From Geothermobacter ehrlichii (GTDB taxonomy: Bacteria > Desulfobacterota > Desulfuromonadia > Desulfuromonadales > Geothermobacteraceae), in the NCBI RefSeq assembly GCF_008124615.1, contig NZ_VNIB01000002.1, forward strand, positions 1-64,000: 64,000 nt of DNA, written 5' to 3'. The position numbers were made by a program, and so were the translations under genes. A model generated the notes under the pieces. It was not told the DNA's origin. It was given only the letters and a program-made list of their open reading frames with translations, and did not search any database. Positions 1-8,239 of this stretch are shown here, piece after piece. Each line of letters begins with the position of its first letter. Within the stretch, counting starts at the first letter, position 1.

Positions 1-66
1 GTTGTTTGGTCGTGCTTTCAACACTACCAGAAGCCCCATCATGTCCTGTCTCTTAACCCACCTCGA

Positions 67-97
67 AGGTGGTGCACTTATGAGTTGAATCTACCCC
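67..97. mobile_element. Possible terminal inverted repeat of an IS30-family element
   Basis: The homology of the neighbouring kinase remnant stops at about position 97. Read on the minus strand, the sequence beyond it begins GGTAGATTCAACTCATAAG. From memory, IS30-family ends carry a similar GTAGATTCAA start, so this is probably the end of an insertion sequence whose body lies to the left of the window. No transposase is visible in the 66 bases available, so the call rests on a short match plus the abrupt loss of kinase homology. Confidence 0.35.
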
Positions 98-516
98 GGC
101 TCTTGTTGAGCAGAATCTGGACATAGTTGAGCACGCCATTGATCGGATTGTTGATCTCGTGGGCGACTCCGGCCGCCAGCTCGCCGATGGCTGCGCCGAT
201 GGTTTTGAGCGCAGTGCGGTTGGCGTCCTCGAGGATGCCTTCCGGACTCAGGAGCCACAAGGACTGAAAGGCATTGTCCTGAATGGCCCGCAGCAGCCGC
301 AGGCTGAGCAGTCTGGAACTGTCTGGAATGCCAAAGACCTGCAGCGGCACGTTGTTGACGCAGAGCAGCGTCGCTGCCCGTTGAGGACGGCGAAGATACC
401 GCCGACCAGCTGGTTGTGACCGGCCCGGTGGATCTGCTGGTGCAGGACATCGGGATTTGCCCGTTAGGGGGGGGGAGAAACCAGGTTCCGGGCTGCTGTC
501 TGTCGATGATGGTCAT
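95..516 (-). pseudogene. Truncated, frameshifted sensor histidine kinase remnant
   Basis: The start at 516 (MTIIDRQQP, with a GAGGGG ribosome site just upstream) reads into a run of nine G on the plus strand (467-475). After it, kinase-like sequence continues in a second frame (NPDVLHQQIHRAGHNQLVGG), which is preceded by an in-frame stop. Near 380 it passes to a third frame (CVNNVPLQVFGIPD). That frame ends in a clear HisKA phosphoacceptor box, AAGVAHEINNPINGVLNY, and then stops at 78 after foreign-looking sequence. There is no ATPase domain. At least two lesions plus the truncation make this a dead PAS/HisKA kinase gene, probably disrupted by the element at its left. It does not resemble either intact kinase in the window closely enough to call it a duplicate. 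Confidence 0.7.
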
Positions 517-666
517 CGTCCCCTCTTCTTCAGGCATGATTCCGGACCATCCAATTTTTAAATCCCCATTTTATCCTGTGTTGGCACGGCAACAGGGGGG
601 AATGAGGGGAATTTTACCGGACCTGCACGACACGCCAGACGGGCGGCGTCGATCACTTTCCGTCTG

Positions 667-694
667 TTGCCTGCCTGTTCGGTCCCGTGATAAA
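667..694 (+). promoter_or_regulatory. Candidate sigma-70-type promoter of the acyl-CoA synthetase
   Basis: TTGCCT at 667-672 and GATAAA at 689-694 are separated by 16 bases and lie about 40 bases before the start at 736. The match is moderate only. Confidence 0.35.
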
Positions 695-735
695 AGGGGT
701 TGGCGCGGTGAAATCATCTTTTTATGGAGGTAAAG

Positions 736-2373
736 ATGCCCGATCTGACCATTCCCCGAGCCGAGTCTGCCTACAGTTACCCCCTGCTGATCAAAAATCT
801 GCTCGACGCTCCCGTTGTCAGCAATCCCGACCAGGAGATCGTCTACCGGGACCGGATGCGCTACAGCTACCGCACCTTCAGGGAACGGGTCTGCCGTCTG
901 GCCAACGCCCTGGAAAAGCTGAGGGTGAAGCCGGGGGATACGGTGGCGGTGATGGATTACGACAGTCACCGCTATCTCGAATGTTTCTACGCCGTGCCCA
1001 TGCTGGGAGCGGTGCTGCATACGGTCAATGTCAAGCTGTCGCCGGAGCAGATTCTCTACACCATCGATCATGCCGAGGACGACATCCTGCTGGTGCATGC
1101 CGATTTTCTGCCGTTACTGGCGCAGATTCGCGGCCGTATCGACACGGTACGGGCTATGGTGCTGCTGCAGGACGAGCCGGTGTCGCCGCCGGAAGGGCTG
1201 GAGTTCGCCGGCGAGTACGAGGCGTTGCTGGCAGAGGCGGACCGCCACTACGAGTTTCGCGATTTTGACGAGAACATCCGGGCGACGACCTTCTACACCA
1301 CCGGCACCACGGGGCTGCCCAAGGGGGTCTACTTCAGCCAGCGGCAGCTGGTGCTGCACACCCTCGGCACCATGGCCGCCCTGGCCTCGGCGCCCAGCCA
1401 GGGCCGGTTTCACACCGGCGACGTCTACATGCCGATCACGCCCATGTTTCACGTTCATGCCTGGGGCGTGCCCTACATCGCCACCTCCCTGGGGGTGAAG
1501 CAGGTCTATCCCGGTCGCTATGCGCCCGATGTTCTGCTCGACCTGATCGAGAAGGAGGGGGTTACCTTCTCCCACTGCGTGCCGACCATCCTGCACATGC
1601 TGCTGAACCATCCCGACATCGAGAAGCGGGACCTGTCGCGCTGGAAGGTGCTCATCGGCGGTTCGGCGTTGCCCAAGGCTTTGTGCGCCCGGGCGCTGGA
1701 GCTTGGCATCGACCTCTACTCCGGCTACGGCATGTCCGAAACCTGTCCGGTGCTGACCCTGGCCCAGGTGCCCGAGGCCGAGCTGGGCAGCGACAATGAA
1801 CTCGAGATCCGCTGCAAGACCGGTCGGCCCCTGCCGCTGGTCGATCTGCGGATCGTCGACGAGCAGATGCGGGATGTCCCCGCCGACGGCGAGAGTGTTG
1901 GCGAGATCGTGGTGCGGGCGCCCTGGCTGACCCAGGGCTACCTGAAGGACCAGCGCAATTCCGAACAGCTCTGGCGCGGCGGCTATCTGCACACCGGCGA
2001 TGTCGCCTGCCGGGACGCCAAAGGCTATGTCAAGATCACCGACCGGATCAAGGATGTGATCAAGATCGGCGGCGAGTGGATCTCCTCCCTCGAACTGGAG
2101 GATCTGCTCATCCAGCATCCGGCCGTAGCCGAAGTGGCGGTGATCGGCGATCCCGATCCGAAGTGGGGCGAACGGCCCCTGGCGCTGGTGGTGCCGCAGG
2201 GTGAACTGGACGAGAAGGCCCTGGTGACGCATCTGAAGGGCTTCATCGACCGCGGCCTGATGTCCAAGCAGGCCCTGCTGTTGAAGGTGAAGCTGGTGGA
2301 GCAGATCGACAAGACCAGCGTCGGCAAGATCAACAAGCGTCTTCTGCGGGAGAAACACGCCGGCAGGGTATGA
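736..2373 (+). CDS. AMP-forming fatty acyl-CoA synthetase (AlkK/FadD-like)
   Basis: This cytoplasmic enzyme activates a carboxylic acid, probably a medium- or long-chain fatty acid, to its acyl-CoA through an acyl-adenylate. The 545 residues fit the family. The AMP-binding motif YTTGTTGLPKG is near residue 187, the A5-type motif YGMSET near 331, the HTGD and DRIKDVIKIGGEW region at about 420-450, and the catalytic C-terminal lysine in VGKINK near 528. The start at 736 is set by GGAGGT at 726-731; an ATG at 724 overlaps that site and is unlikely. The gene stands alone, followed by a terminator. Overall pattern resembles medium-chain AlkK, but the substrate cannot be read from sequence. Confidence 0.88.
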   Translation: MPDLTIPRAESAYSYPLLIKNLLDAPVVSNPDQEIVYRDRMRYSYRTFRERVCRLANALEKLRVKPGDTVAVMDYDSHRYLECFYAVPMLGAVLHTVNVKLSPEQILYTIDHAEDDILLVHADFLPLLAQIRGRIDTVRAMVLLQDEPVSPPEGLEFAGEYEALLAEADRHYEFRDFDENIRATTFYTTGTTGLPKGVYFSQRQLVLHTLGTMAALASAPSQGRFHTGDVYMPITPMFHVHAWGVPYIATSLGVKQVYPGRYAPDVLLDLIEKEGVTFSHCVPTILHMLLNHPDIEKRDLSRWKVLIGGSALPKALCARALELGIDLYSGYGMSETCPVLTLAQVPEAELGSDNELEIRCKTGRPLPLVDLRIVDEQMRDVPADGESVGEIVVRAPWLTQGYLKDQRNSEQLWRGGYLHTGDVACRDAKGYVKITDRIKDVIKIGGEWISSLELEDLLIQHPAVAEVAVIGDPDPKWGERPLALVVPQGELDEKALVTHLKGFIDRGLMSKQALLLKVKLVEQIDKTSVGKINKRLLREKHAGRV

Positions 2374-2400
2374 GCCCTGCCGGCGGTGGACGGTTGCGGC

Positions 2401-2436
2401 GGCCCGGGCGTGCGAACGACCCGGGCCGTTTTTTTT
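2401..2436 (+). terminator. Rho-independent terminator of the acyl-CoA synthetase
   Basis: GGCCCGGG (2401-2408) pairs with CCCGGGCC (2420-2427) and is followed by eight T (2429-2436). It lies between convergent genes; the T run is on the plus-strand side. Confidence 0.85.
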
Positions 2437-3088
2437 ACTCGAATTCCTTTTTGAAGCGTTCGAATTCTGCTCGCAGTCCGGCCAGTTCGTTGCGCAGCTG
2501 TTCGACGGCCTGTTCCAGCCGGTCCAGTCTTTCCTGCCGCTCTCTGGCCGTGGCCACTGCCGCAGGTTCGGCGGCGGGAGCAGTTTCGACTTCCGGTTCG
2601 CCCGCCAGCAGGTGGGCGATGCGCTGCTCCTTGCGCCCGGGCTGGCGTGGCAGGCGGGTCAGGATCGGTTGCTGCCGCTGCAGCATCTCCTCGACGGATC
2701 GTTCCAGGCTTTCCAGGCTGTCGAAGGCGTGCATCCGCGCCGTACGCTGGCGCAGCTCGCCCGGTGTCTGCGGGCCGCGCAGCAGCAGTTCGGCCAGAAT
2801 CGCCAGTTCGGCCGGCACCAGATGCAGTTTGCCGCTCAGGTTGTGGGCGAACTTGGCTACCCGGCCGCCGTCGTTCGACTGCATGACCAGCCCCAGGGGA
2901 CGCAGGGCAGCGATGGCCTCGGCGACATCCTCCGCGGTCAACTGCATGACCGGATCGCGGTTCGATTTCTGGTTGCAGGCGTTGACCAGTGCGTTCAGGC
3001 TGAGCGGGTAGTATTCGGGGGTGGCCAGCTCCTTTTCCGCCAGGCAGCCGAGCACCCGGACTTCCGTGGCGGTCAGCGGTCTTAGCAT
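2435..3088 (-). CDS. yceH: YceH family protein (DUF480/UPF0502)
   Basis: A 217-residue member of the YceH family. It opens with LTATEVRVLGCLAEKE and NACNQKSNRDPVM, which are family hallmarks. The family consists of two winged-helix domains (about residues 1-150). The C-terminal 60 residues here are charged and look coiled-coil (repeated R/E/L heptads from about 160). The family's molecular role is not established; DNA or nucleoprotein binding is suggested by the fold only. It is divergent from the hybrid kinase at 3275, with a palindrome in the intergenic region. Confidence 0.88.
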   Translation of the reverse strand: MLRPLTATEVRVLGCLAEKELATPEYYPLSLNALVNACNQKSNRDPVMQLTAEDVAEAIAALRPLGLVMQSNDGGRVAKFAHNLSGKLHLVPAELAILAELLLRGPQTPGELRQRTARMHAFDSLESLERSVEEMLQRQQPILTRLPRQPGRKEQRIAHLLAGEPEVETAPAAEPAAVATARERQERLDRLEQAVEQLRNELAGLRAEFERFKKEFE

Positions 3089-3150
3089 GCCTCGCTCCTG
3101 TCGGGTTCAGATCGGGTTGGTTGGCAGATCGCGGGTGAAAAATGATCTTC

Positions 3151-3171
3151 GAAATTGCGCCGTGCAATTTC
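3151..3171. promoter_or_regulatory. Palindrome between divergent genes, possible operator
   Basis: GAAATTGC and GCAATTTC form a perfect 8-bp inverted repeat around a 5-base centre, 63 bases upstream of yceH and 104 upstream of the hybrid kinase. There is no T run, so it is more likely a protein-binding site than a terminator. The binder is unknown. Confidence 0.4.
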
Positions 3172-3274
3172 AGCCATTAAACTTGGAAGACCGGTCCGGG
3201 TCAAGTCGCCGGTCGGCGGATTTTGTCATCTTGAATTTTCGTTGCCGTGGCAGGCCGTTGCCAACGAGGGATGC

Positions 3275-6200
3275 ATGAAGCACCAACCGGGCCGGCGGGG
3301 GAGCGAAAAACGTTATCAGGCCCTCTTCAACAGTACGTTTCAGCTGGTTTTCACGCTCGATCTTCAGGGACGCCTGACCGATGTCAACAGGACCGCCCTG
3401 GGGCTGGTCGGTTGTTCAGCCGAGGAGGTAATTGGCCTGCCCTTTGTCGAAACGCCCTGGTGGGAGCGGGCCGATCTTTCCCGGCAGCGCCTCGCAGAGC
3501 TCATCGCCGCCGCCCGCGGCGAGTTCGTCCGTTTCGACATCTGTATTCGGCATCGGACGAGCGAGCGCTGCATCGATTTTTCCATCAAGCCGATCTTCGT
3601 TGACGACGGGGTCGACTTTCTGCTGGTCGAGGGGCGGGACATCACCGACTACGAGGCGGCCGCGCGGAAAAACATCCAGCTGAAGAATCTCTACGATACC
3701 CTGTCGCGGATCAACGCGACCATCCTGCACGCCCGGGACGAAGAACTGCTGCTGCAGCAGATTTGCGATATCGCCGCTTCACTGGAGGAGGTCCGCCTGG
3801 CCTGGATCGGATTTGTCGAGCCCCTGGACAATCGCGTGCGGCCTGTCGCCTGGGCCGGCGAGGCGCTGGCGGCAATCCAGGATTTTTCGCTGCATCCGGT
3901 CGAGGCGTGTGATGTCGGCGGCAATGCGCTGCAGGCCGACAGCCGCCCCATGGTGATCGACGATCTCGGTGAAGAAAATGTCCTGCGGCCCTTGCACGAC
4001 ATTCTGACGGAACGGCAGTTGCGCTCCCTGGCAGCCTTTCCGCTCTTTCGCGATGGCGAGCCCTGCGGCCTGTTCGTAGTTTATGCTTCCCTGTCCTGCT
4101 ATTTTCGCGGCGGTCGGCTCGGCCTGTTCGAGGAACTGGCGGCCAACACCTCCTTCGCTCTCGGCAATCTGGCCCGGGAAAGAAAGCGGCTGGCCGCGGA
4201 GAGGGCGTTGCGTGAAAGCGAAACCCGCTACCGGGATCTGGTGGAGAATGCCCGCAGCATCATAACGCGCGTATCGCCGACAGGGGAAATTACCTATTTC
4301 AATCGTTATGCCGAAGAAATTTTCGGTTTCGATCGTGAAGAAGTCCTCGATCGCCCGTTGTGGGAGACGATTCTGCCGGAAGTGGAAGAATGCGGCCGCA
4401 ACCTGCGGTCGATGATCGAGGGGATTCTGCATTCTCCCGACGATTACCAGCATAACGTCAATCAGAACGTCTGTCGCGACGGCCGTCGCCTCTGGATCGC
4501 CTGGCACAACCGGGGAATGCGGGACGATCAGGGGAGACTGGTCGAGATTCTCAGTATCGGCCATGACATCACCGAACAGCGTCGCCAGGCCGAACTGATC
4601 GAGCGCAAGGCCAGCGAAGAAGAACTGCGCGGCAATCTGCTGCGGCTGGTTCTCGAGCCCCTGACCATGGAGAAATTCCTGAAGCAGGGACTCAGGCTCA
4701 TTCTCGATACCCCCTGGCTGGGACTGATCCAGCGGGGAGGGGTTTTTCTGGCCGATGCCGCAGCAGAACAGCTGCAGCTCGAAGCCGAGGTCAATCTGCC
4801 GCGGCGGCAGGTCGAGGCCTGCAGGACGGTTCCTTTCGGTACCTGCCTGTGCGGCCGGGTCGCGATGCAGATGCGTCCTTTCATCGGCGAGAACAATCCG
4901 GATATCGATCTGCGGGCCGGGCATCTGGGACTGCACGGACATTGCGTTCTGCCGCTCGTTTCCGGCAAGGAGCTGGTCGGTGTCCTCTGTCTCTACACCG
5001 TTCCCGGTCAGGAGAGTGACGGCCAGATCCGGCGATTGCTGGAGAGCGTGGCCGACATTTTCGCCGTCGGCATCAGCCGCCGGCAGGCGGAAGCCGCCCT
5101 GCGCAAGCAGGAGACCCTGCTGCGCAGGCTGATCGACACCATCCCCCTGCCGATTTTCTACAAGGATACCGACCTGGTCTTCCAGGAATGCAACGATGCT
5201 TTCGCCCGCGAGGTGATCGGCCTGCCGAAAGAGCAGATCGTCGGTCGCAACATGTATGACATCGCCCCTCTCGATCTGGCCCGGTTGTACGAGGATGCCG
5301 ACCGTGATGTCCTGCGGAGCGGCGGTTCCCAGGTCTACCAGACCGAGGTTCGCTATGCCGACGGATCGCGGCGCAGTGTCCTGCTGCACAGGGCGGTACT
5401 GACCCGTGATGACGGTACGCCCTTCGGCATCGTCGGCGCCATTCTCGACCTGTCGGAGCACGAGCGGCTCGAGGAACAACTGCGCCACGCCCAGAAGGTC
5501 GAGGCGCTGGGAACACTCACCGGCGGTGTCGCCCATGATTTCAACAACTTTCTCACCGCAATCATGGGTTATGCCAGCATTCTCAAGTTGAAGTCGCCTC
5601 CGGCGAGCGAACAGGAACAGATCGTCGACCAGATTCTGCAGACCACCGAAAGGGCGTCGAAGCTGACCTATTCGCTGCTCGCCTACAGCCGGCGGCAGGT
5701 CAGCCGGCCGATGCCGCTCGATATCAACCAGGTGGTGTGCGGTCTGGAGAAGATGCTGCGGCGGATTATTCCGGAAACCATCGAATTCGCCACCAGCCTC
5801 TGTGAATCGCCCCTGATGGTGCTGGCCGACGTGTCCCAGCTTGAGCAGGTGCTGATGAACCTGGTCACCAACGCCCGCGATGCCATGCCGTCGGGCGGAC
5901 CCCTGCGCATCGAAACCGGGATGACCGAGGTGGACGAGTCATTCGTCCGTCAGCACGGCTTCGGGGTGCCCGGTCCCTACGTCTACCTGCGGGTCGTCGA
6001 TACCGGCGAGGGAATGAGCCGGGAGGTGATGGAGCGGATTTTCGATCCCTTCTTTACCACCAAGCAGGTCGGCAAGGGGACGGGACTCGGCCTTTCGGTA
6101 AGCTACGGCATCGTGCGTCAGCACCGCGGCGGCATCGTGGTGGAGAGCGAGCAGGGCGGCGGAAGCGTCTTCACCGTCTATCTTCCCCGTACCGAACGGA

Positions 6201-6613
6201 TGCCGGGGACGGACGATCCGACGGTTTCGCACCTGGCCATCGGCGGCAGCGAACTGCTGCTGGTGGTCGAGGATGACCCCGCGGTGCGACAGGTGACCAG
6301 ATCGGTACTGGAGGAGGTCGGCTACCGGGTGCTGACGGCCAGTGACGGTGAAGAGGGGTTGAACGTCTACCGGCAGAACGCCGACCGGATCGCCATGGTG
6401 CTGACCGACATCATCATGCCGCGCAAGACCGGCCTGGAGATGTACGAGGAAATTCGTCGGATCGATTCTTCCGTCCGGACGATCTTTTTCAGCGGTTACA
6501 CCTTCGACGCTCTCGAGGACCACGGCATCGACCAGAGCCAGCTCGACATCATCTTCAAGCCGGTCACGCCGATGGAGATGCTGAACCGCATCCGCGAACT
6601 GCTCGACGCCTGA
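3275..6613 (+). CDS. Hybrid sensor histidine kinase, PAS-GAF-PAS-GAF-PAS-HisKA-HATPase-REC
   Basis: A soluble multisensor kinase of 1112 residues with no convincing membrane segment. In order: PAS (about 12-128), GAF (150-300), PAS (315-435), GAF (450-605), PAS (612-728), HisKA with the phosphoacceptor His near 754 in GGVAHDFNNF, HATPase with DTGEGMS and GTGLGLS, then a C-terminal receiver (about 992-1108) with Asp near 1045 in LTDIIMP. The start at 3275 follows GAGGG at 3266-3270; upstream ATGs at 3155 and 3271 lack this support or are out of frame. No DNA-binding partner is adjacent, so it is an orphan. The second GAF contains a Cys-rich CRTVPFGTCLCGR stretch, a pattern common in the family. 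The ligand cannot be inferred. Confidence 0.87.
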   Translation: MKHQPGRRGSEKRYQALFNSTFQLVFTLDLQGRLTDVNRTALGLVGCSAEEVIGLPFVETPWWERADLSRQRLAELIAAARGEFVRFDICIRHRTSERCIDFSIKPIFVDDGVDFLLVEGRDITDYEAAARKNIQLKNLYDTLSRINATILHARDEELLLQQICDIAASLEEVRLAWIGFVEPLDNRVRPVAWAGEALAAIQDFSLHPVEACDVGGNALQADSRPMVIDDLGEENVLRPLHDILTERQLRSLAAFPLFRDGEPCGLFVVYASLSCYFRGGRLGLFEELAANTSFALGNLARERKRLAAERALRESETRYRDLVENARSIITRVSPTGEITYFNRYAEEIFGFDREEVLDRPLWETILPEVEECGRNLRSMIEGILHSPDDYQHNVNQNVCRDGRRLWIAWHNRGMRDDQGRLVEILSIGHDITEQRRQAELIERKASEEELRGNLLRLVLEPLTMEKFLKQGLRLILDTPWLGLIQRGGVFLADAAAEQLQLEAEVNLPRRQVEACRTVPFGTCLCGRVAMQMRPFIGENNPDIDLRAGHLGLHGHCVLPLVSGKELVGVLCLYTVPGQESDGQIRRLLESVADIFAVGISRRQAEAALRKQETLLRRLIDTIPLPIFYKDTDLVFQECNDAFAREVIGLPKEQIVGRNMYDIAPLDLARLYEDADRDVLRSGGSQVYQTEVRYADGSRRSVLLHRAVLTRDDGTPFGIVGAILDLSEHERLEEQLRHAQKVEALGTLTGGVAHDFNNFLTAIMGYASILKLKSPPASEQEQIVDQILQTTERASKLTYSLLAYSRRQVSRPMPLDINQVVCGLEKMLRRIIPETIEFATSLCESPLMVLADVSQLEQVLMNLVTNARDAMPSGGPLRIETGMTEVDESFVRQHGFGVPGPYVYLRVVDTGEGMSREVMERIFDPFFTTKQVGKGTGLGLSVSYGIVRQHRGGIVVESEQGGGSVFTVYLPRTERMPGTDDPTVSHLAIGGSELLLVVEDDPAVRQVTRSVLEEVGYRVLTASDGEEGLNVYRQNADRIAMVLTDIIMPRKTGLEMYEEIRRIDSSVRTIFFSGYTFDALEDHGIDQSQLDIIFKPVTPMEMLNRIRELLDA

Positions 6614-6635
6614 GTCGATTCGCCGACGGGAGACT

Positions 6636-7211
6636 TCAGGGCTTCTGCACCAGCAGGGTGGCGAACTCCTCCAGCATCCGGCGTTTGAGCACCTGGCACC
6701 CCAGAGCCTCGAAGCGTCTGCGTACGTCGAAGTGGTATTCCCAGAGCATTCCCGACAGCAACAGTCGCCCCTTGGGGCGGGTGTGGGCCACTAGCCCGTC
6801 CGCCAGATCGAGCAGCAGGTCGCCGTAGATGTTGGCGAGTACCAGGTCGAAGCCGGTCCGGGGCGCCTCATCGAGGGTGCCGGCGATGTGTCGGATACGG
6901 CTGTCCAGTCCGTTCAGGGCGCAGTTGTGACGGCTGGTCCTGATCGCGTCGGGGCTGATGTCGACGCAGACCGCTTCGGCTGCGCCCAGCTTCAGTGCCG
7001 CGATGGCCAGAATGCCGGTGCCGCTGCCCAGATCGAGAACCCTGGCACCGGTGATCTCCGGCAGCTCTTCCAGAATTTCCAGGCAGCTTGCCGTGGTTTC
7101 GTGTTCACCCGAGCCGAAGGCCCCCTTGGCGATCACCAGCGGGATGCGGTCGTCGCCGGGAGCTTCTTCTTCAGGGGAGAGAATGCGGAATCGGTTGCCG
7201 ATGGTCAGCAT
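6636..7211 (-). CDS. PrmA-like methyltransferase lacking the N-terminal substrate domain
   Basis: A 191-residue SAM-dependent methyltransferase. Motif I is VLDLGSGTGILAIAALKLGA, followed by VCVDISPDA and the family motif LVLANIYGDLL, all typical of the catalytic half of ribosomal protein L11 methyltransferase. Full-length PrmA is about 290-300 residues and has an N-terminal L11-recognition domain that is missing here. The start at 7211 is supported by AGGAGG a few bases upstream. The frame stays open further upstream, but that region is occupied by the glycosyltransferase on the same strand. It is the last gene of the AEC-GT2 operon, 20 bases after its neighbour. Whether it still modifies L11 is uncertain. 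Confidence 0.75.
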   Translation of the reverse strand: MLTIGNRFRILSPEEEAPGDDRIPLVIAKGAFGSGEHETTASCLEILEELPEITGARVLDLGSGTGILAIAALKLGAAEAVCVDISPDAIRTSRHNCALNGLDSRIRHIAGTLDEAPRTGFDLVLANIYGDLLLDLADGLVAHTRPKGRLLLSGMLWEYHFDVRRRFEALGCQVLKRRMLEEFATLLVQKP

Positions 7212-7231
7212 GCTGGGGCCTCCTGTCGGGG

Positions 7232-8239
7232 TCAGGTGACGCAGAGATAGTCGCGTCCCTCGTTCAGGTTTTGGCGCGCGGCCCATCGCCGGACCTGCTC
7301 GCGGGCACCGCGGGCGCCGATGGTGATCAGGGTCGGCTGGCGGCGGATCCGGACCGCGTCGGGGGCGATGACCGGCGCGCCGTGGATAATCTGGCCGATC
7401 TTGCGCGGATCGATGTCGATCCAGAGAACGATTTCGAATCCCTGCCCGACCAGAAGCCGCCGCCAGGCCTTGCCTTCGATGCCGGCTCCCCACAGGGCGA
7501 TTTTGCGGGCACGAAGCAAAAAGCCCTGCCGCAGATGGTGCAGCCGGCAGGCGCGGAAGGCTTCGAGACTGCAGCGGGGGCTCCGCCGGGTCAGCCGGTC
7601 GGGCCGGTCGCGCCAGAACAGACGCGTGCCGGGCAGCCGGGCGAAGCGGCAGCCGGCCAGGTGCATGCGCAGCCAGAGGTCGTAGTCCTCGGCCCAGGGT
7701 CGCTCCAGGTAACCGCCGAGGTCGAGCACCCGCTGTCGCCGGTAGCAGACGCTCGGGTGGGCGAAGGGGCTTTCGACCCAGATGTCGGCGGCAATGGCCG
7801 CCGGCGCGAGATGGGCGTTCTGCCACTGTTCGTAGGCCAGCATCCCGGCGGTGATGCGCGGCCGTGGAAAGTGCCGGGCCCGGCAGGCGACCAGGTCGAT
7901 GTCGGGATGGGTGCGCAAAAAGGCGACCTGTTCTTCGAGCCGCAGCGGATGGCAGATGTCGTCGCCGTCCATGCGCGCGACCAGTTCGGCGCGGCAGGCG
8001 GCCAGGCCCCGGTTGAGGGCGGCGACCAGCCCGTCGGGCGGCTGCCGGATGACCCGGATGCGATCGTCCGCGGCCGCCGCCTGCTGCAGGATGTCGGTCG
8101 TGGCGTCGGTCGAACCGTCGTCGACCGCCACCAGTTCCCAGTCGCGAAGTGTCTGCCGCCGGATCGAGGCCAGGGCCGCTTCCAGGTAGCGGGCCTCGTC
8201 GCGTACCGCCATCAGGATCGAAACCGCCGGATCTCTCAT
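7232..8239 (-). CDS. Family 2 glycosyltransferase with C-terminal Rossmann-like domain
   Basis: A 335-residue protein. The first 240 residues are a GT2/GT-A glycosyltransferase: VSILMAVRDEARYLEAAL, VAVDDGSTDAT and the metal-binding ARMDGDDIC are present. Residues 245-335 form a second unit starting KIALWGAGIEGKAW and continuing with IDIDPRK and HGAPVIAP, which resembles a nucleotide-binding Rossmann half often seen attached to sugar-modifying enzymes. The start codon overlaps the stop of the upstream transporter gene by four bases, so the two are translationally coupled. The acceptor is unknown; lipid- or surface-glycan assembly is an inference from the family. Confidence 0.8.
   Translation of the reverse strand: MRDPAVSILMAVRDEARYLEAALASIRRQTLRDWELVAVDDGSTDATTDILQQAAAADDRIRVIRQPPDGLVAALNRGLAACRAELVARMDGDDICHPLRLEEQVAFLRTHPDIDLVACRARHFPRPRITAGMLAYEQWQNAHLAPAAIAADIWVESPFAHPSVCYRRQRVLDLGGYLERPWAEDYDLWLRMHLAGCRFARLPGTRLFWRDRPDRLTRRSPRCSLEAFRACRLHHLRQGFLLRARKIALWGAGIEGKAWRRLLVGQGFEIVLWIDIDPRKIGQIIHGAPVIAPDAVRIRRQPTLITIGARGAREQVRRWAARQNLNEGRDYLCVT

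Noticed and set aside
1114-2358. Long open frame of 414 codons on the minus strand within the acyl-CoA synthetase
   Set aside because: It is the mirror of a strongly conserved enzyme in GC-rich DNA; its protein is low-complexity His/Gln/Arg-rich with no domain.
3779-5536. Open frame of 585 codons antisense to the hybrid kinase
   Set aside because: No recognisable domain, and the opposite strand carries clear PAS and GAF domains throughout.
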